Assembly (NCBI RefSeq): GCF_004028635.1
Contig: NZ_RQJW01000004.1
Span: 248,001-312,000 of the forward strand
Source of the DNA: Streptomyces cyaneus
GTDB lineage: Bacteria; Actinomycetota; Actinomycetes; Streptomycetales; Streptomycetaceae
Length of the DNA: 64,000 nucleotides
Reading direction: 5' to 3'
Part shown: piece after piece, positions 1-8,850 of the stretch
Layout: every line of letters begins with the position of its first letter
How positions within the stretch are numbered: the first letter of the stretch is position 1
Made by a program: the position numbers and the translations under genes
Notes under the pieces: model-generated
What the model saw: only the letters and a program-made list of their open reading frames with translations
Databases searched by the model: none
Told to the model about the DNA's origin: nothing

Positions 1-645
1 GGCAACGCGTCGCACGAACTGCGCACCCCGCTCGCGATCAACCGCACGCTCCTCGAGGTGCACCTGTCGGACCCGAACGCGCCGATGGAGCTCCAGCAGC
101 TCGGCAAGACGCTGCTGGCCACCAACGAGCGCAGCGAGCAGCTCGTCGAGGGCCTGCTGCTGCTCGCCCGCAGCGACAACCAGATCGTCGAGCGCAAACC
201 GGTGGACCTCGCGGAGGTGGCCGAGCAGGCCGTCGACCAGGTGCACGCGGAGGCGGAGGCCAAGGGCGTGGTGATCCGCGGCGAGCAGAAGGCCGCGGTC
301 GTCCAGGGCAACGGCGTGCTGCTGGAGCGCATCGCACTGAACCTGGTGCAGAACGCCGTCCGGTACAACGTCCCGGAGGGCGGCTGGGTCGAAGTCACCA
401 CCGAGGTCCAGCACGGGCAGGCCGTCCTGGTCGTGTCGAACACCGGGCCAGTGGTGCCGGCGTACGAGATCGACAACCTCTTCGAGCCGTTCAGACGGCT
501 GCGTACGGAGCGCACGGGCAGCGACAAGGGCGTCGGCCTGGGATTGTCCATCGTGCGGTCCGTGGCCCGGGCGCACGGCGGGCACATCTCGGCGCAGCCA
601 CGCGAGGGCGGAGGTCTCGTGATGCGGGTCACCCTGCCGATCTGA
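1..645 (+). CDS. Two-component sensor histidine kinase, C-terminal part (partial)
   Basis: The reading frame is open from the first base, so the sensor and membrane part lie outside the window. The visible 214 residues start in the phospho-acceptor H-box (NASHELRTPL). They continue through the dimerization helix to a HATPase domain with an N-box (LNLVQNAVRYN), a G1-like stretch (VSNTGP) and a G2 box (GVGLGLSIV). It would autophosphorylate on the H-box histidine and pass phosphate to an unseen response regulator. From memory, CutS occupies this position beside dUTPase-region genes in other Streptomyces; that identity is inference from context only. Confidence 0.9.
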   Translation, partial: GNASHELRTPLAINRTLLEVHLSDPNAPMELQQLGKTLLATNERSEQLVEGLLLLARSDNQIVERKPVDLAEVAEQAVDQVHAEAEAKGVVIRGEQKAAVVQGNGVLLERIALNLVQNAVRYNVPEGGWVEVTTEVQHGQAVLVVSNTGPVVPAYEIDNLFEPFRRLRTERTGSDKGVGLGLSIVRSVARAHGGHISAQPREGGGLVMRVTLPI

Positions 646-1051
646 GACCATGTGCGCCGACACCTGACCGACACACGGGGGATGTTCGCTTTGCGCAGAA
701 TTTTCTGGGCACTCGGCGAGCAGTCCCATGTGTGATCGATCACAAGGGCGAATTTCCGGCCATCTACTCTCAGTGATCATGCAGCCTGTCGGAAAGCCGG
801 GAAAATCCGGGTTTTCGGGGGTCTTGATCACGGGAAGTACACGGTGAGACGCCTTTGAACTGCGGCATTAGGACCGTGTACGGTCCCGTTCGCCATCCAA
901 GCCGATCACTCTTGAGGAGTCCGGTTGGGTGTCGATTGAGTAACAGACCTTGATGTGAGGCAAAATCTCCGCCTCGGGTCGGGCACAAGTCCGGCCTCTC
1001 ACGCGTTACGTGCGCTGGAGACACCGCAGACACCCAGAGGGGGAGAGCGAC
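646..1051. other. Intergenic region with a 7-2-7 palindrome
   Basis: No convincing gene lies in this 400-base gap. The only clear structure is a palindrome, GGACCGT-GT-ACGGTCC, at 871-886. It has the size of a dimeric repressor operator and lies about 165 bases upstream of the DUF4193 start. The region is less GC-rich than its neighbours, as expected for a promoter region. Confidence 0.4.
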
Positions 1052-1348
1052 ATGGCAACGGATTACGACACCCCACGCAAGACCGACGACGACGTCGACT
1101 CGGACAGCCTTGAAGAGCTCAAGGCCCGGCGGAACGACAAGTCGACTTCCTCTGTGGACGTCGACGAGTTCGAGGCCGCAGAAGGCCTTGAGCTGCCCGG
1201 CGCGGACCTCTCCAATGAGGAGCTGGCCGTCCGGGTGCTGCCCAAGCAGCAGGACGAGTTCACCTGCATGAGCTGCTTCCTGGTGCACCACCGCAGCCAG
1301 CTGGCCCGGGAGAAGAACGGTCAGCCGATCTGCCGCGACTGCGACTGA
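1052..1348 (+). CDS. DUF4193 family zinc-ribbon-like protein
   Basis: This is a 98-residue acidic protein. The N-terminal half is rich in Asp, Glu and Ser and looks disordered. The C-terminal half carries two cysteine pairs (CMSC and CRDC), consistent with a zinc ribbon. The ATG follows a strong GGGGGAGAG ribosome site, which decides this start over an upstream in-frame ATG. DUF4193 proteins are conserved across Actinobacteria next to dUTPase-region genes and have no settled function; RNA polymerase or nucleic-acid contact is only a guess from the zinc ribbon. Confidence 0.85.
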   Translation: MATDYDTPRKTDDDVDSDSLEELKARRNDKSTSSVDVDEFEAAEGLELPGADLSNEELAVRVLPKQQDEFTCMSCFLVHHRSQLAREKNGQPICRDCD

Positions 1349-1361
1349 GGTCGGGTCGGGC

Positions 1362-2297
1362 ATGACTGGCTCGACCCCTCCTTGGAAGCGCCGCTCCCGG
1401 CAGTCGGGAGCGGACGAAGGGCCGTCCGACGGCCTGTACGGCGCGCGTGACGACGAGCGGGGCTCATCCGGTACGGGGGCCTCGCTCGAACCGACGTCCG
1501 GGGCTGACCTCCCGGCGTCGGCGGAGGTTCCCGCGCCCGTCGTCCGGCGGCGGGCGGCGGTGATCCGGGAGAAGGCCCGGGAGAAGGCCCGGGAAGGCCT
1601 CCGTAAGGGCGGCAGCCGCGCCAGAGCGGGCCTTGGGTACCTCGCCGACCGGATCATCGAGAACGCCCCGCGGATCCCCGTACGTGACCTCGCGACCCTT
1701 CGCCGGCAGTTCCCGGGCCTGGGGCCCGAGCAGATCGCGGACAAGCTCGTGACGGGCGCGGCGAACGCGAGCTCGACGGTCGGCGCGGGAGTCGGTGCGG
1801 CGGCGATGCTGCCGGTGCCGCCCGCGATGCCGACGGAACTGGCCGCCGAGATCACCGGCGTGGCGGCGATCGAACTGAAACTGATCGCCGAGCTGCACGA
1901 GGTGTACGGCGTGCGCCCGCCCGGCAATCTGAAGGACCGCAGTACCGCGTATCTGTCCTCGTGGTCCGAGGAGCGCGGCATCGACCCGATGAAGCCGGCG
2001 ACAGTCAACGCCGCTCTCGGTGGGCAGATGAAGCGGGAGCTGCGTCAGCAGATCATGAAGCGGATGGTCCGGAATCTGCCGAACCTCATGCCCTTCATGG
2101 TGGGAGCCGCGGTGGGCGCGGTCATGAACCGCCGGGACACCAAGAGGCTCGCGGCACGGATTCGGGCGGACCTGCGGAAGATCCAGGTGCCGTGGGACGA
2201 ACTGCCGGAACTGCCCCCGCTGGAGCGCCCGGCGAAGCCGCTGGAGATGGGCGACGTCGGCCGGGTGCACGGGTTCAAGAAGCTCGGGGGCGGCTGA
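1362..2297 (+). CDS. Conserved hypothetical protein, EcsC-like features
   Basis: A 311-residue protein starting 14 bases after the DUF4193 stop, so probably co-transcribed. Residues 1-65 are low-complexity and polar. A basic helical stretch with repeated REKA follows. The core (about 120-260) holds small-residue-rich hydrophobic helices, including GVGAAAMLPVPPAMP and a helix ending in LIAELHEVYGV. The latter resembles EcsC-type proteins, but this is an impression and not a secure family match. A peripheral or weakly inserted membrane protein is plausible. No catalytic motif was recognised. Confidence 0.7.
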   Translation: MTGSTPPWKRRSRQSGADEGPSDGLYGARDDERGSSGTGASLEPTSGADLPASAEVPAPVVRRRAAVIREKAREKAREGLRKGGSRARAGLGYLADRIIENAPRIPVRDLATLRRQFPGLGPEQIADKLVTGAANASSTVGAGVGAAAMLPVPPAMPTELAAEITGVAAIELKLIAELHEVYGVRPPGNLKDRSTAYLSSWSEERGIDPMKPATVNAALGGQMKRELRQQIMKRMVRNLPNLMPFMVGAAVGAVMNRRDTKRLAARIRADLRKIQVPWDELPELPPLERPAKPLEMGDVGRVHGFKKLGGG

Positions 2298-2375
2298 GAT
2301 CTCGGTGCCGCGACGAAGTTTTTGCCACGGCGGGCACAAATCTTGACCAGGCCGGTGAAGGCCCGCTCGGGTGTG

Positions 2376-2837
2376 CTAGACCGAGGCCTTCGCCGCCTTG
2401 ATCGCCTCCGCCAGGCGTTCCGGCTCGCGGGTCGACAGGTACAGGTACGGGGTCGGGTCCTCGGGGTCCGTGACCTCCACGCGCAGAGCCGTCGGGATGT
2501 AGGCGCGCAGCAGGAGGAAGGCCCGGGTGTCGGCCTTGTGGGTGCGCCAGGCGCGGGCCTCCTCCGGGTCCAGGACGTGCGCCTCGCCCAGGGCCCGCAC
2601 CGGGATCTTCGCCTCGCCCGCGATCAGCGAGTCGCCCACCAGACGGATGCGGACCGAGCCGTACGAGCTCGCCATGACCGCTGCCGCGGCGGTGCCGCCG
2701 GCGAGCCCCGCGAGCATGGGGAGCGTGCCGAAGGGCAGGAGGATCAGGGCCAGGGAGACCCCGACCAGGAACGAGATCAGCCACCAGGAGCGGGGGGCGG
2801 TCAGGCGTTCTTCGTACGGGGCGGCGGAGAGCTGCAT
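2376..2837 (-). CDS. DUF3093 family membrane protein
   Basis: A 153-residue protein with two adjacent transmembrane segments near the N-terminus (about 19-58, WWLISFLVGVSLALILLPFG and an Ala/Gly-rich helix). A soluble beta-rich domain ending in PYLYLSTREPERLAEAI follows. This layout matches DUF3093, a conserved actinobacterial family of unknown role. The internal ATG beginning MQLSAAPYEER is chosen because the upstream extension is polar and would place the first helix unusually deep. It is divergent from the thioesterase, with 58 bases between the starts. Confidence 0.75.
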   Translation of the reverse strand: MQLSAAPYEERLTAPRSWWLISFLVGVSLALILLPFGTLPMLAGLAGGTAAAAVMASSYGSVRIRLVGDSLIAGEAKIPVRALGEAHVLDPEEARAWRTHKADTRAFLLLRAYIPTALRVEVTDPEDPTPYLYLSTREPERLAEAIKAAKASV

Positions 2838-2895
2838 GGAGCCAAGCTTGGCACGGTGTCCGGATCGTGCCGACGCGCGGGTAAGGTCTGCGGCT

Positions 2896-3480
2896 GTGAG
2901 TGGTATTTCCCCGTCCCTCAAGCCCCCGGCCGGCGCCGTGAAGCCGGTGCGGCATGCTGAGGCTCCCGCGCCCGGTGAGCTTCTTGGTGCCCATTACGGC
3001 CAGTGTTTCGGCTGTGGCGGCGAGCAGGCCCACGGATTGCATCTGGAGGCGCGGGCCGGCGGAGGGGTGTCCCTCACCGCCGAGTTCACCGTGCAGAGCG
3101 CCCACCAGGGCGCGCCCGGGCTCGCGCACGGCGGTGTGCTCGCGACCGCCCTCGACGAGACCCTCGGCTCGCTGAACTGGCTGCTGCGCACGATCGCCGT
3201 GACCGGGCGGCTGGAGACCGACTTCGTGCGGCCCGTTCCGGTGGGCACGGTGCTGTATCTCGAGGCCGAGGTGACGGCCGTGGCGGGCCGCAAGATCTAC
3301 TCGACCGCCACCGGACGGATCGGCGGCCCCGACGGGCCCGTCGCCGTCCGTGCCGACGCCCTCTTCATCGAGGTGAAGGTCGACCACTTCATCGACAACG
3401 GCCGCCCGGAGGAGATCCGGGCCGCCATGAACGACCCGGACCAGGCCCGCCGTGCCCGTGCCTTCGAGGTGAACCCGTGA
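2896..3480 (+). CDS. PaaI-like hotdog-fold thioesterase
   Basis: A 194-residue protein from a GTG start. The hotdog core is visible: a GQCFGCG segment, then AHGGVLATALDETLG, the central-helix motif of PaaI/4HBT thioesterases with catalytic-type Asp/Glu, then FVRPVPVGTVLYLEAEV. Family members hydrolyse acyl-CoA thioesters; the substrate cannot be read here. The stop overlaps the dUTPase start by four bases (GTGA), so the two are translationally coupled, an arrangement I recall from other Streptomyces. Confidence 0.85.
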   Translation: MSGISPSLKPPAGAVKPVRHAEAPAPGELLGAHYGQCFGCGGEQAHGLHLEARAGGGVSLTAEFTVQSAHQGAPGLAHGGVLATALDETLGSLNWLLRTIAVTGRLETDFVRPVPVGTVLYLEAEVTAVAGRKIYSTATGRIGGPDGPVAVRADALFIEVKVDHFIDNGRPEEIRAAMNDPDQARRARAFEVNP

Positions 3481-4037
3481 GCCGTGAGCCCCGTCGAGAA
3501 CTCGACGTGCTGATCCGGCGCGTCGACCCCGACGTACCGCTTCCGACATACGAGCACCCCGGTGACGCGGGAGCCGATCTGCGCACCACCGAGAGCTGCG
3601 AACTGAAGCCGGGGGAGCGGGCCGTACTGCCGACCGGGGTGTCTGTCGCCCTGCCGGAGGGGTACGCGGCCTTCGTGCACCCGCGTTCCGGGCTCGCCGC
3701 CCGCCTCGGTGTCGCCCTGGTGAATGCCCCGGGGACGGTTGATGCCGGGTACCGTGGGGAGATCAAGGTGATCGTGGTGAATCTCGACCCGCATGAGACC
3801 GTGCGGTTCGAGCGCTTCGACCGGATTGCCCAACTGGTCGTCCAGCAGGTCGAGAGGGTTCGCTTCCAGGAGGTCGCGGAGCTTCCCGATTCGGCACGGG
3901 CCGCAGGGGGCTTCGGGTCCACCGGCGGCCATGCCGCGGTGGGCGGCACAAGCGATGCAAGCGGTCAGGCCGCCGATGGCGGCGCAACGGGTGGGAATCG
4001 ATACGCTTCGGTCGTATCCGACCGGGAAGGACAGTGA
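3477..4037 (+). CDS. dut: dUTP diphosphatase
   Basis: It hydrolyses dUTP to dUMP and pyrophosphate, keeping uracil out of DNA and supplying dUMP for thymidylate synthesis. The trimeric dUTPase motifs occur in order: PGDAGADL (motif 1), HPRSGLAARLG (2), GTVDAGYRGE with the catalytic Asp (3), RIAQLVV (4) and ARAAGGFGSTGG (5), the glycine-rich arm that closes the active site. The protein is about 186 residues. It carries a low-complexity Gly/Ala tail of roughly 35 residues after motif 5, longer than usual. The GTG start overlaps the preceding thioesterase. Confidence 0.95.
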   Translation: MSREPRRELDVLIRRVDPDVPLPTYEHPGDAGADLRTTESCELKPGERAVLPTGVSVALPEGYAAFVHPRSGLAARLGVALVNAPGTVDAGYRGEIKVIVVNLDPHETVRFERFDRIAQLVVQQVERVRFQEVAELPDSARAAGGFGSTGGHAAVGGTSDASGQAADGGATGGNRYASVVSDREGQ

Positions 4038-4038
4038 C

Positions 4039-4797
4039 GTGTTCGGACGTCGCAAGAAGAAGGGTGCCGCCGAGGACGCGGCCGGCGAGCCCGAGCAGGT
4101 CGTCGACATCGACACTGAGGCGGACGACGACGGCACGCGCGAGCGCGTGAGGCTCGAGCCGGAACCGCGGCCCGACGGGCCCTGGGACAGCACCGAGGTC
4201 CGTGAGCCCGGCGAGGGCAGGGTGGACCTGGGCGGCCTGTTGGTGCCGGGCGTCGACGGCATGGAGCTGCGCGTCGAGGTCGCGGGTGACGCGATCGTCG
4301 CGGCGACCGTCGTGCTGCGTGACAGCGCCATCCAGCTGCAGGCCTTCGCCGCGCCCAAGCGCGAGGGCATCTGGGGCGAGGTGCGCGAGGAGATCGGCTC
4401 CGGCATCACCCAGCAGGGTGGCATCATCGACGAGGTCGAGGGCCCCCTGGGCTGGGAGCTGCGGGCCCAGGTTCCGGTTCAGCTGCCGGACGGCACGGGC
4501 GGTTTCCAGGTCGTGCGGTTCGTCGGCGTGGACGGTCCGCGCTGGTTCCTGCGCGGTGTGATCTCGGGCCAGGGCGCGGTGCAGCCGCAGGCGGCCGGTC
4601 TGCTCGAGCAGATCTTCCGGGACACGGTCGTGGTCCGCGGCGAAGGCCCGATGGCCCCCCGTGACCCGATCGTCCTGAAGCTGCCGAACGACGCCCAGAT
4701 GGTTCCCGAGGGCATCCAGCAGGAGGAGGCGGGTTCGCGCTTCTCCGGCGGCATGGGCCAGCTCCAGCGCGGGCCGGAGATCACCGAGGTGCGCTGA
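4039..4797 (+). CDS. DUF3710 family protein
   Basis: A 252-residue soluble protein from a GTG start one base after the dut stop. A basic N-terminus (FGRRKKKG) precedes an acidic linker. The conserved body includes GVDGMELRVEV, FAAPKREGIWGEVREEI and a central RFVGVDGPRWFLRGVISG block characteristic of DUF3710. The family always travels with dut in Actinobacteria as I recall it, and its function is unknown. A strong hairpin follows the stop, closing the thioesterase-dut-DUF3710 operon. Confidence 0.85.
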   Translation: MFGRRKKKGAAEDAAGEPEQVVDIDTEADDDGTRERVRLEPEPRPDGPWDSTEVREPGEGRVDLGGLLVPGVDGMELRVEVAGDAIVAATVVLRDSAIQLQAFAAPKREGIWGEVREEIGSGITQQGGIIDEVEGPLGWELRAQVPVQLPDGTGGFQVVRFVGVDGPRWFLRGVISGQGAVQPQAAGLLEQIFRDTVVVRGEGPMAPRDPIVLKLPNDAQMVPEGIQQEEAGSRFSGGMGQLQRGPEITEVR

Positions 4798-4814
4798 GCA
4801 ACGTAGAAACATCA

Positions 4815-4847
4815 GGGCCGTACCCCACACACGGGGTGCGGCCCTTT
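4815..4847 (+). terminator. Rho-independent-type terminator
   Basis: GGGCCGTACCCC pairs across a short loop with GGGGTGCGGCCC (one T-G pair) and is followed by TTTCTC. It lies 18 bases after the DUF3710 stop and ends that operon. Confidence 0.75.
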
Positions 4848-4870
4848 CTCGTGTTCTCGTGCGTGAACTC

Positions 4871-4899
4871 TTGACGGCGCATTGGTCTGTACCTACCGT
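4871..4899 (+). promoter_or_regulatory. Candidate vegetative (HrdB-type) promoter
   Basis: TTGACG at 4871, a 17-base spacer and TACCGT at 4894 fit the streptomycete sigma-70-like consensus (TTGACn, TAnnnT). It lies about 70 bases upstream of the alginate-lyase-like gene. This was found by eye only. Confidence 0.45.
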
Positions 4900-4967
4900 C
4901 TCCGGCCAACGCGTCTGTTCATAAAGGCGCTTCGCGTTCATATACGAGAACGGAAGGCCCCCCACGC

Positions 4968-6134
4968 ATGCGCAGAACCGCACTCTTCGCGGCCGCGGCC
5001 GCCCTCGTCGCCGGTGTCCTCGCCTGGCCCGCCGACGCCGCTCCCAGCACCTTTGCCCACCCCGGAGTCACCGTCACCCAGGGTCAGTTGGACTTCACCC
5101 GCTCCAAGGTGAACGCCGGCGCCCAGCCCTGGAAGGGCGCCTTCGACCGGATGATGGCGAGCAAGTACGCCGATCTGAACCGCACCCCCAAGCCCCGCGC
5201 GGTCGTCGAGTGCGGCTCGTACTCGAACCCCAACTACGGCTGCACCGACGAGCGCGAGGACGCGATAGCCGCGTACACCCAGGCCCTCGCCTGGTACATC
5301 ACCCGCGACGAGCGGCACGCGAAGAAGGCCATCGAGCTCATGGACGCCTGGTCCGCGGTGATCCGGGACCACACCAACAGCAACGCGCCCCTGCAGACGG
5401 GCTGGGCCGGCTCCTCCTGGCCCAGGGCCGCCGAGATCGTCAAGTACACGTACACCGGGAACTGGGCGAACTCCGGCCGGTTCGCCACCATGCTCCGCAA
5501 CGTCTATCTGCCCGAGATCATCAACGGCTCGAACTCCAACGGCAACTGGGAGCTGTCGATGATGGAGGCTGCCGTCGGCATCTCCGTCTTCCTGGAGGAC
5601 AAGGCGTCGTACGACAAGGCCATGGCGAAGTTCCGCACCCGCACCGCCGCCTACGTCTACCTGTCCTCCGACGGTGATCTGCCGAAGACCGTGCCGAGCC
5701 AGAACCTCGACACCCGGGACAAGATCGTCAAGTACTGGCAGGGGCAGACCACCTTCGTCACCGGCCTCACCCAGGAGACCTGCCGCGACCTCACCCACAC
5801 CGGGTACGGCATCTCGGCCATCTCGCACGTCGCGGAGACCAGCCGGATCCAGGGTCAGGACCTGTACGGCACCGACGTCGGTGAGCGGCTGCGGCAGGCG
5901 CTCGGGTTCCAGGCCAAGTACGAGCTCGGTACGGCCGTGCCCGGCTGGCTGTGCGGCGGCTCCCTGAAGCTCGGGCTCGGACCGGTCACCGAGGTCGGGC
6001 ACAACGCCCTGGCCAACCGTCTCGGGCATGCCATGACCAACACCGAGACGCTGACCGAGCGCAACCGCCCGGCCGGCAGCAACAACCTCTTCGTGGCCTG
6101 GGAGACCCTCACCCACGGCGACAACGCCGGGTGA
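4968..6134 (+). CDS. Secreted alginate lyase family protein
   Basis: A 388-residue protein with an N-terminal Sec signal peptide (MRRT, a long Ala-rich helix and a probable cut after ADA near residue 25). The mature domain resembles the alpha-barrel alginate/polyuronate lyase family (PF05426). Recognisable blocks are YTQALAWYITRDERHAKKAIE, a central SNSNGNWELSMMEAAVGISV helix, and RDLTHTGYGISAISHVAE, where an Asn/His/Tyr set is typical of catalysis. It would cleave uronic-acid polysaccharides outside the cell by beta-elimination; the real substrate is unknown. No other carbohydrate genes flank it. Confidence 0.8.
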   Translation: MRRTALFAAAAALVAGVLAWPADAAPSTFAHPGVTVTQGQLDFTRSKVNAGAQPWKGAFDRMMASKYADLNRTPKPRAVVECGSYSNPNYGCTDEREDAIAAYTQALAWYITRDERHAKKAIELMDAWSAVIRDHTNSNAPLQTGWAGSSWPRAAEIVKYTYTGNWANSGRFATMLRNVYLPEIINGSNSNGNWELSMMEAAVGISVFLEDKASYDKAMAKFRTRTAAYVYLSSDGDLPKTVPSQNLDTRDKIVKYWQGQTTFVTGLTQETCRDLTHTGYGISAISHVAETSRIQGQDLYGTDVGERLRQALGFQAKYELGTAVPGWLCGGSLKLGLGPVTEVGHNALANRLGHAMTNTETLTERNRPAGSNNLFVAWETLTHGDNAG

Positions 6135-6158
6135 GGCGGGGCGGCGCGGCGGCGCGGG

Positions 6159-6175
6159 CGTCAGAGTTGCGTCAA
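6159..6175 (+). promoter_or_regulatory. Direct-repeat box CGTCAG-N5-CGTCAA upstream of kdpD
   Basis: Two hexamers, CGTCAG at 6159 and CGTCAA at 6170, have an 11-bp period about 100 bases upstream of kdpD. OmpR/PhoB-family regulators such as KdpE bind direct repeats with this period. Similar boxes occur at 55275, 57398, 59905 and 62437. A role as a KdpE site is inference. Confidence 0.5.
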
Positions 6176-6273
6176 AGACGCTCCCGCCGCCGCACCCGGC
6201 CCCATTTGTCGCGATTATTGGCCGTAAGGTCGACGCTGCGCAGATAGCAGTGGGACCGGAAGACAATGGGGCC

Positions 6274-8850
6274 ATGGGACGCGGCAAGCTTCGGATCTAC
6301 CTCGGTGCGGCACCGGGCGTCGGCAAGACGTACGCGATGCTGTCCGAGGCGCACCGCCGTGTCGAGCGGGGTACCGACTGCGTGGTCGCGTTCGTGGAGC
6401 ACCATGAGCGGGCCCGCACCGAGCTGATGCTGCACGGGCTGGAGCAGGTCACCCGTAACGAGCTGAGGTACCGAGGGGCCGTCTTCACCGAGATGGACGT
6501 CGACGCCGTACTGGCACGGCGTCCGCAGGTGGCGCTGGTGGACGAGCTGGCCCACACCAACATCCCCGGCTCGCGCAACGCCAAGCGCTGGCAGGACGTG
6601 GAGGAGCTGCTGGCGGCCGGGATCGACGTGATATCGACCGTCAACATCCAGCACCTGGAGTCGCTGGGGGACGTGGTGGAGTCGATCACCGGCGTACGGC
6701 AGCAGGAGACGGTGCCGGACGAGGTGGTGCGCCGGGCCGATCAGGTCGAACTGGTCGACATGTCGCCGCAGGCGCTGCGCCGGAGGATGGCGCACGGGAA
6801 CATCTACCAGCCGGACAAGGTCGACGCGGCCCTGTCGAACTACTTCCGCCCGGGCAACCTCACCGCCCTGCGCGAACTGGCCCTGCTCTGGGTGGCGGAC
6901 CGGGTCGACGAGTACCTCAACGCCTACCGCAGCGATCACCGGGTGTCGACGATATGGGGCTCGCGGGAGCGGATCGTGGTCGGGCTGACCGGCGGTCCGG
7001 AGGGCCGGACCCTGATCCGCCGGGCTGCGCGGCTCGCGGAGAAGGGGGCCGGGGGTGAGGTGCTGGCCGTGTACATCGCCCGCAGCGACGGGCTGACGTC
7101 CGCCTCGCCCAAGGAACTGGCCGTCCAGCGCACCCTCGTCGAGGACCTGGGCGGCACCTTCCACCACGTCGTCGGCGACGACGTCCCGGCGGCGCTGCTG
7201 GACTTCGCGCGGGGCGTGAACGCCACCCAGATCGTCCTCGGCTCCTCTCGCCGCAAGAGCTGGCAGTACGTACTCGGACCGGGCGTCGGCGCCACGGTCG
7301 CCCGGGATTCGGGCCCCGACCTCGACGTCCATATCGTCACGCACGAGGAGGCCGCCAAGGGACGCGGACTGCCCGTGGCCCGGGGGGCCAGTCTTGGCCG
7401 GTCCCGGATCGTGTGGGGTTGGCTCATCGGCGTCGGCGGCCCGGTGCTGCTCACCCTGCTGCTCACCCACATCGACGCCGACCTCGGTCTCGCGAACGAC
7501 GTGCTGTTGTTCCTGACCCTGACCGTGGCGGCGGCCCTGCTCGGCGGGCTGCAGCCCGCACTGGCCTCGGCCGCGGTCGGATCGCTGCTGCTCAACTGGT
7601 TCTTCACACCCCCGCTGCACCACATCTCGATCGCCGACCCGAAGAACCTGCTCGCGCTCGTGATCTTCGTCTTCGTGGCGGTGTCCGTGGCCTCCGTGGT
7701 CGACCTCGCCGCCCGCCGCACCCAACAGGCGGCCCGGCTGCGGGCCGAGTCGGAGATCCTGTCCTTCCTCGCCGGGAACGTGCTGCGCGGCGAGACCGGC
7801 CTGGAGGAGCTGCTGGAGCGGGTGCGCGAGACGTTCGGGATGGAGTCGGCGGCGCTGCTGGAGCGGCAGAGCGATGTCGATCCGTGGACGTGCGCGGGCC
7901 GAGTGGGGGCGGGGCGGGCGCCGGAGCGGCCGGAGGAAGCGGACGTGGACGTGCCGGTCGGCGACCATATGGCGCTCGCGCTGGCCGGTCGGGTGCTGCC
8001 CGCCGAGGACCGCCGGGTGCTGGCCGCCTTCGCCGCGCAGGCCGCGGTGGTCCTGGACCGACAGCGTCTGCAGCGTGAGGCCGACCAGGCCAAGGAACTG
8101 GCCGAGGGCAACCGGATCCGTACGGCGCTGCTGGCCGCCGTGAGCCATGACCTGCGTACGCCTCTCGCGGGCATCAAGGCGGCGGTGTCCTCGCTGCGGT
8201 CCGATGACGTGGCCTGGTCGGAGGAGGACGAGGCCGAGCTGCTGGAGGGCATCGAGGAGGGCGCGGACCGACTCGACCACCTGGTCGGCAATCTGCTGGA
8301 CATGTCGCGGCTGCAGACCGGCACGGTGACGCCGTTGATCAGGGAGATCGACCTCGACGAGGTGGTGCCGATGGCACTCGGCGGGGTGCCGGAGGACAGC
8401 GTGGAGCTGGACATTCCGGAGACGCTGCCCATGGTCGCCGTGGACCCCGGGCTGCTGGAGCGGTCCGTGGCCAACCTGGTCGAGAACGCCGTCAAGTACA
8501 GCCCGAACGGCAGCGCCGTCCTCGTCTCCGCGAGCGCCATCGCCCAACGGGTCGAGGTGCGCGTCGTCGACCGCGGCCCGGGCGTCCCCGACGAGGCCAA
8601 GGAGCGCATCTTCGCGCCCTTCCAGCGCTACGGCGACGCCCCGCGCGGTGCCGGAGTGGGCCTCGGGCTCGCGGTCGCGCGCGGCTTCGCCGAGGCCATG
8701 AACGGCACCCTCAACGCCGAGGACACGCCCGGCGGCGGCCTCACCATGGTGCTCACCCTCCGGGCGGCGGGAGCGCGCGCGGAGCTTCTCGAAGAGGAGG
8801 GTGCGCCAGTGGAGCGCCCCGTGGAACCCGAAAGGCAGGCCACATGCTGA
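6274..8850 (+). CDS. kdpD: KdpD-type osmosensitive potassium sensor kinase
   Basis: An 858-residue sensor kinase. The KdpD N-domain holds a Walker-A-like GAAPGVGKT and the signature DELAHTNIPGSRNAKRWQDV. A universal-stress-protein domain (about 220-370) follows, then four closely packed transmembrane helices (about 380-490), a GAF-like region, the H-box AAVSHDLRTPLAG and a HATPase domain with VENAVKYSPNG and GVGLGLAVARG. KdpD senses low potassium or cyclic-di-AMP status and phosphorylates KdpE. ATG 6274 is chosen because MGRGKLRIYLG is the usual KdpD start. It overlaps kdpE by seven bases. No kdpFABC operon is adjacent. Confidence 0.93.
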   Translation: MGRGKLRIYLGAAPGVGKTYAMLSEAHRRVERGTDCVVAFVEHHERARTELMLHGLEQVTRNELRYRGAVFTEMDVDAVLARRPQVALVDELAHTNIPGSRNAKRWQDVEELLAAGIDVISTVNIQHLESLGDVVESITGVRQQETVPDEVVRRADQVELVDMSPQALRRRMAHGNIYQPDKVDAALSNYFRPGNLTALRELALLWVADRVDEYLNAYRSDHRVSTIWGSRERIVVGLTGGPEGRTLIRRAARLAEKGAGGEVLAVYIARSDGLTSASPKELAVQRTLVEDLGGTFHHVVGDDVPAALLDFARGVNATQIVLGSSRRKSWQYVLGPGVGATVARDSGPDLDVHIVTHEEAAKGRGLPVARGASLGRSRIVWGWLIGVGGPVLLTLLLTHIDADLGLANDVLLFLTLTVAAALLGGLQPALASAAVGSLLLNWFFTPPLHHISIADPKNLLALVIFVFVAVSVASVVDLAARRTQQAARLRAESEILSFLAGNVLRGETGLEELLERVRETFGMESAALLERQSDVDPWTCAGRVGAGRAPERPEEADVDVPVGDHMALALAGRVLPAEDRRVLAAFAAQAAVVLDRQRLQREADQAKELAEGNRIRTALLAAVSHDLRTPLAGIKAAVSSLRSDDVAWSEEDEAELLEGIEEGADRLDHLVGNLLDMSRLQTGTVTPLIREIDLDEVVPMALGGVPEDSVELDIPETLPMVAVDPGLLERSVANLVENAVKYSPNGSAVLVSASAIAQRVEVRVVDRGPGVPDEAKERIFAPFQRYGDAPRGAGVGLGLAVARGFAEAMNGTLNAEDTPGGGLTMVLTLRAAGARAELLEEEGAPVERPVEPERQATC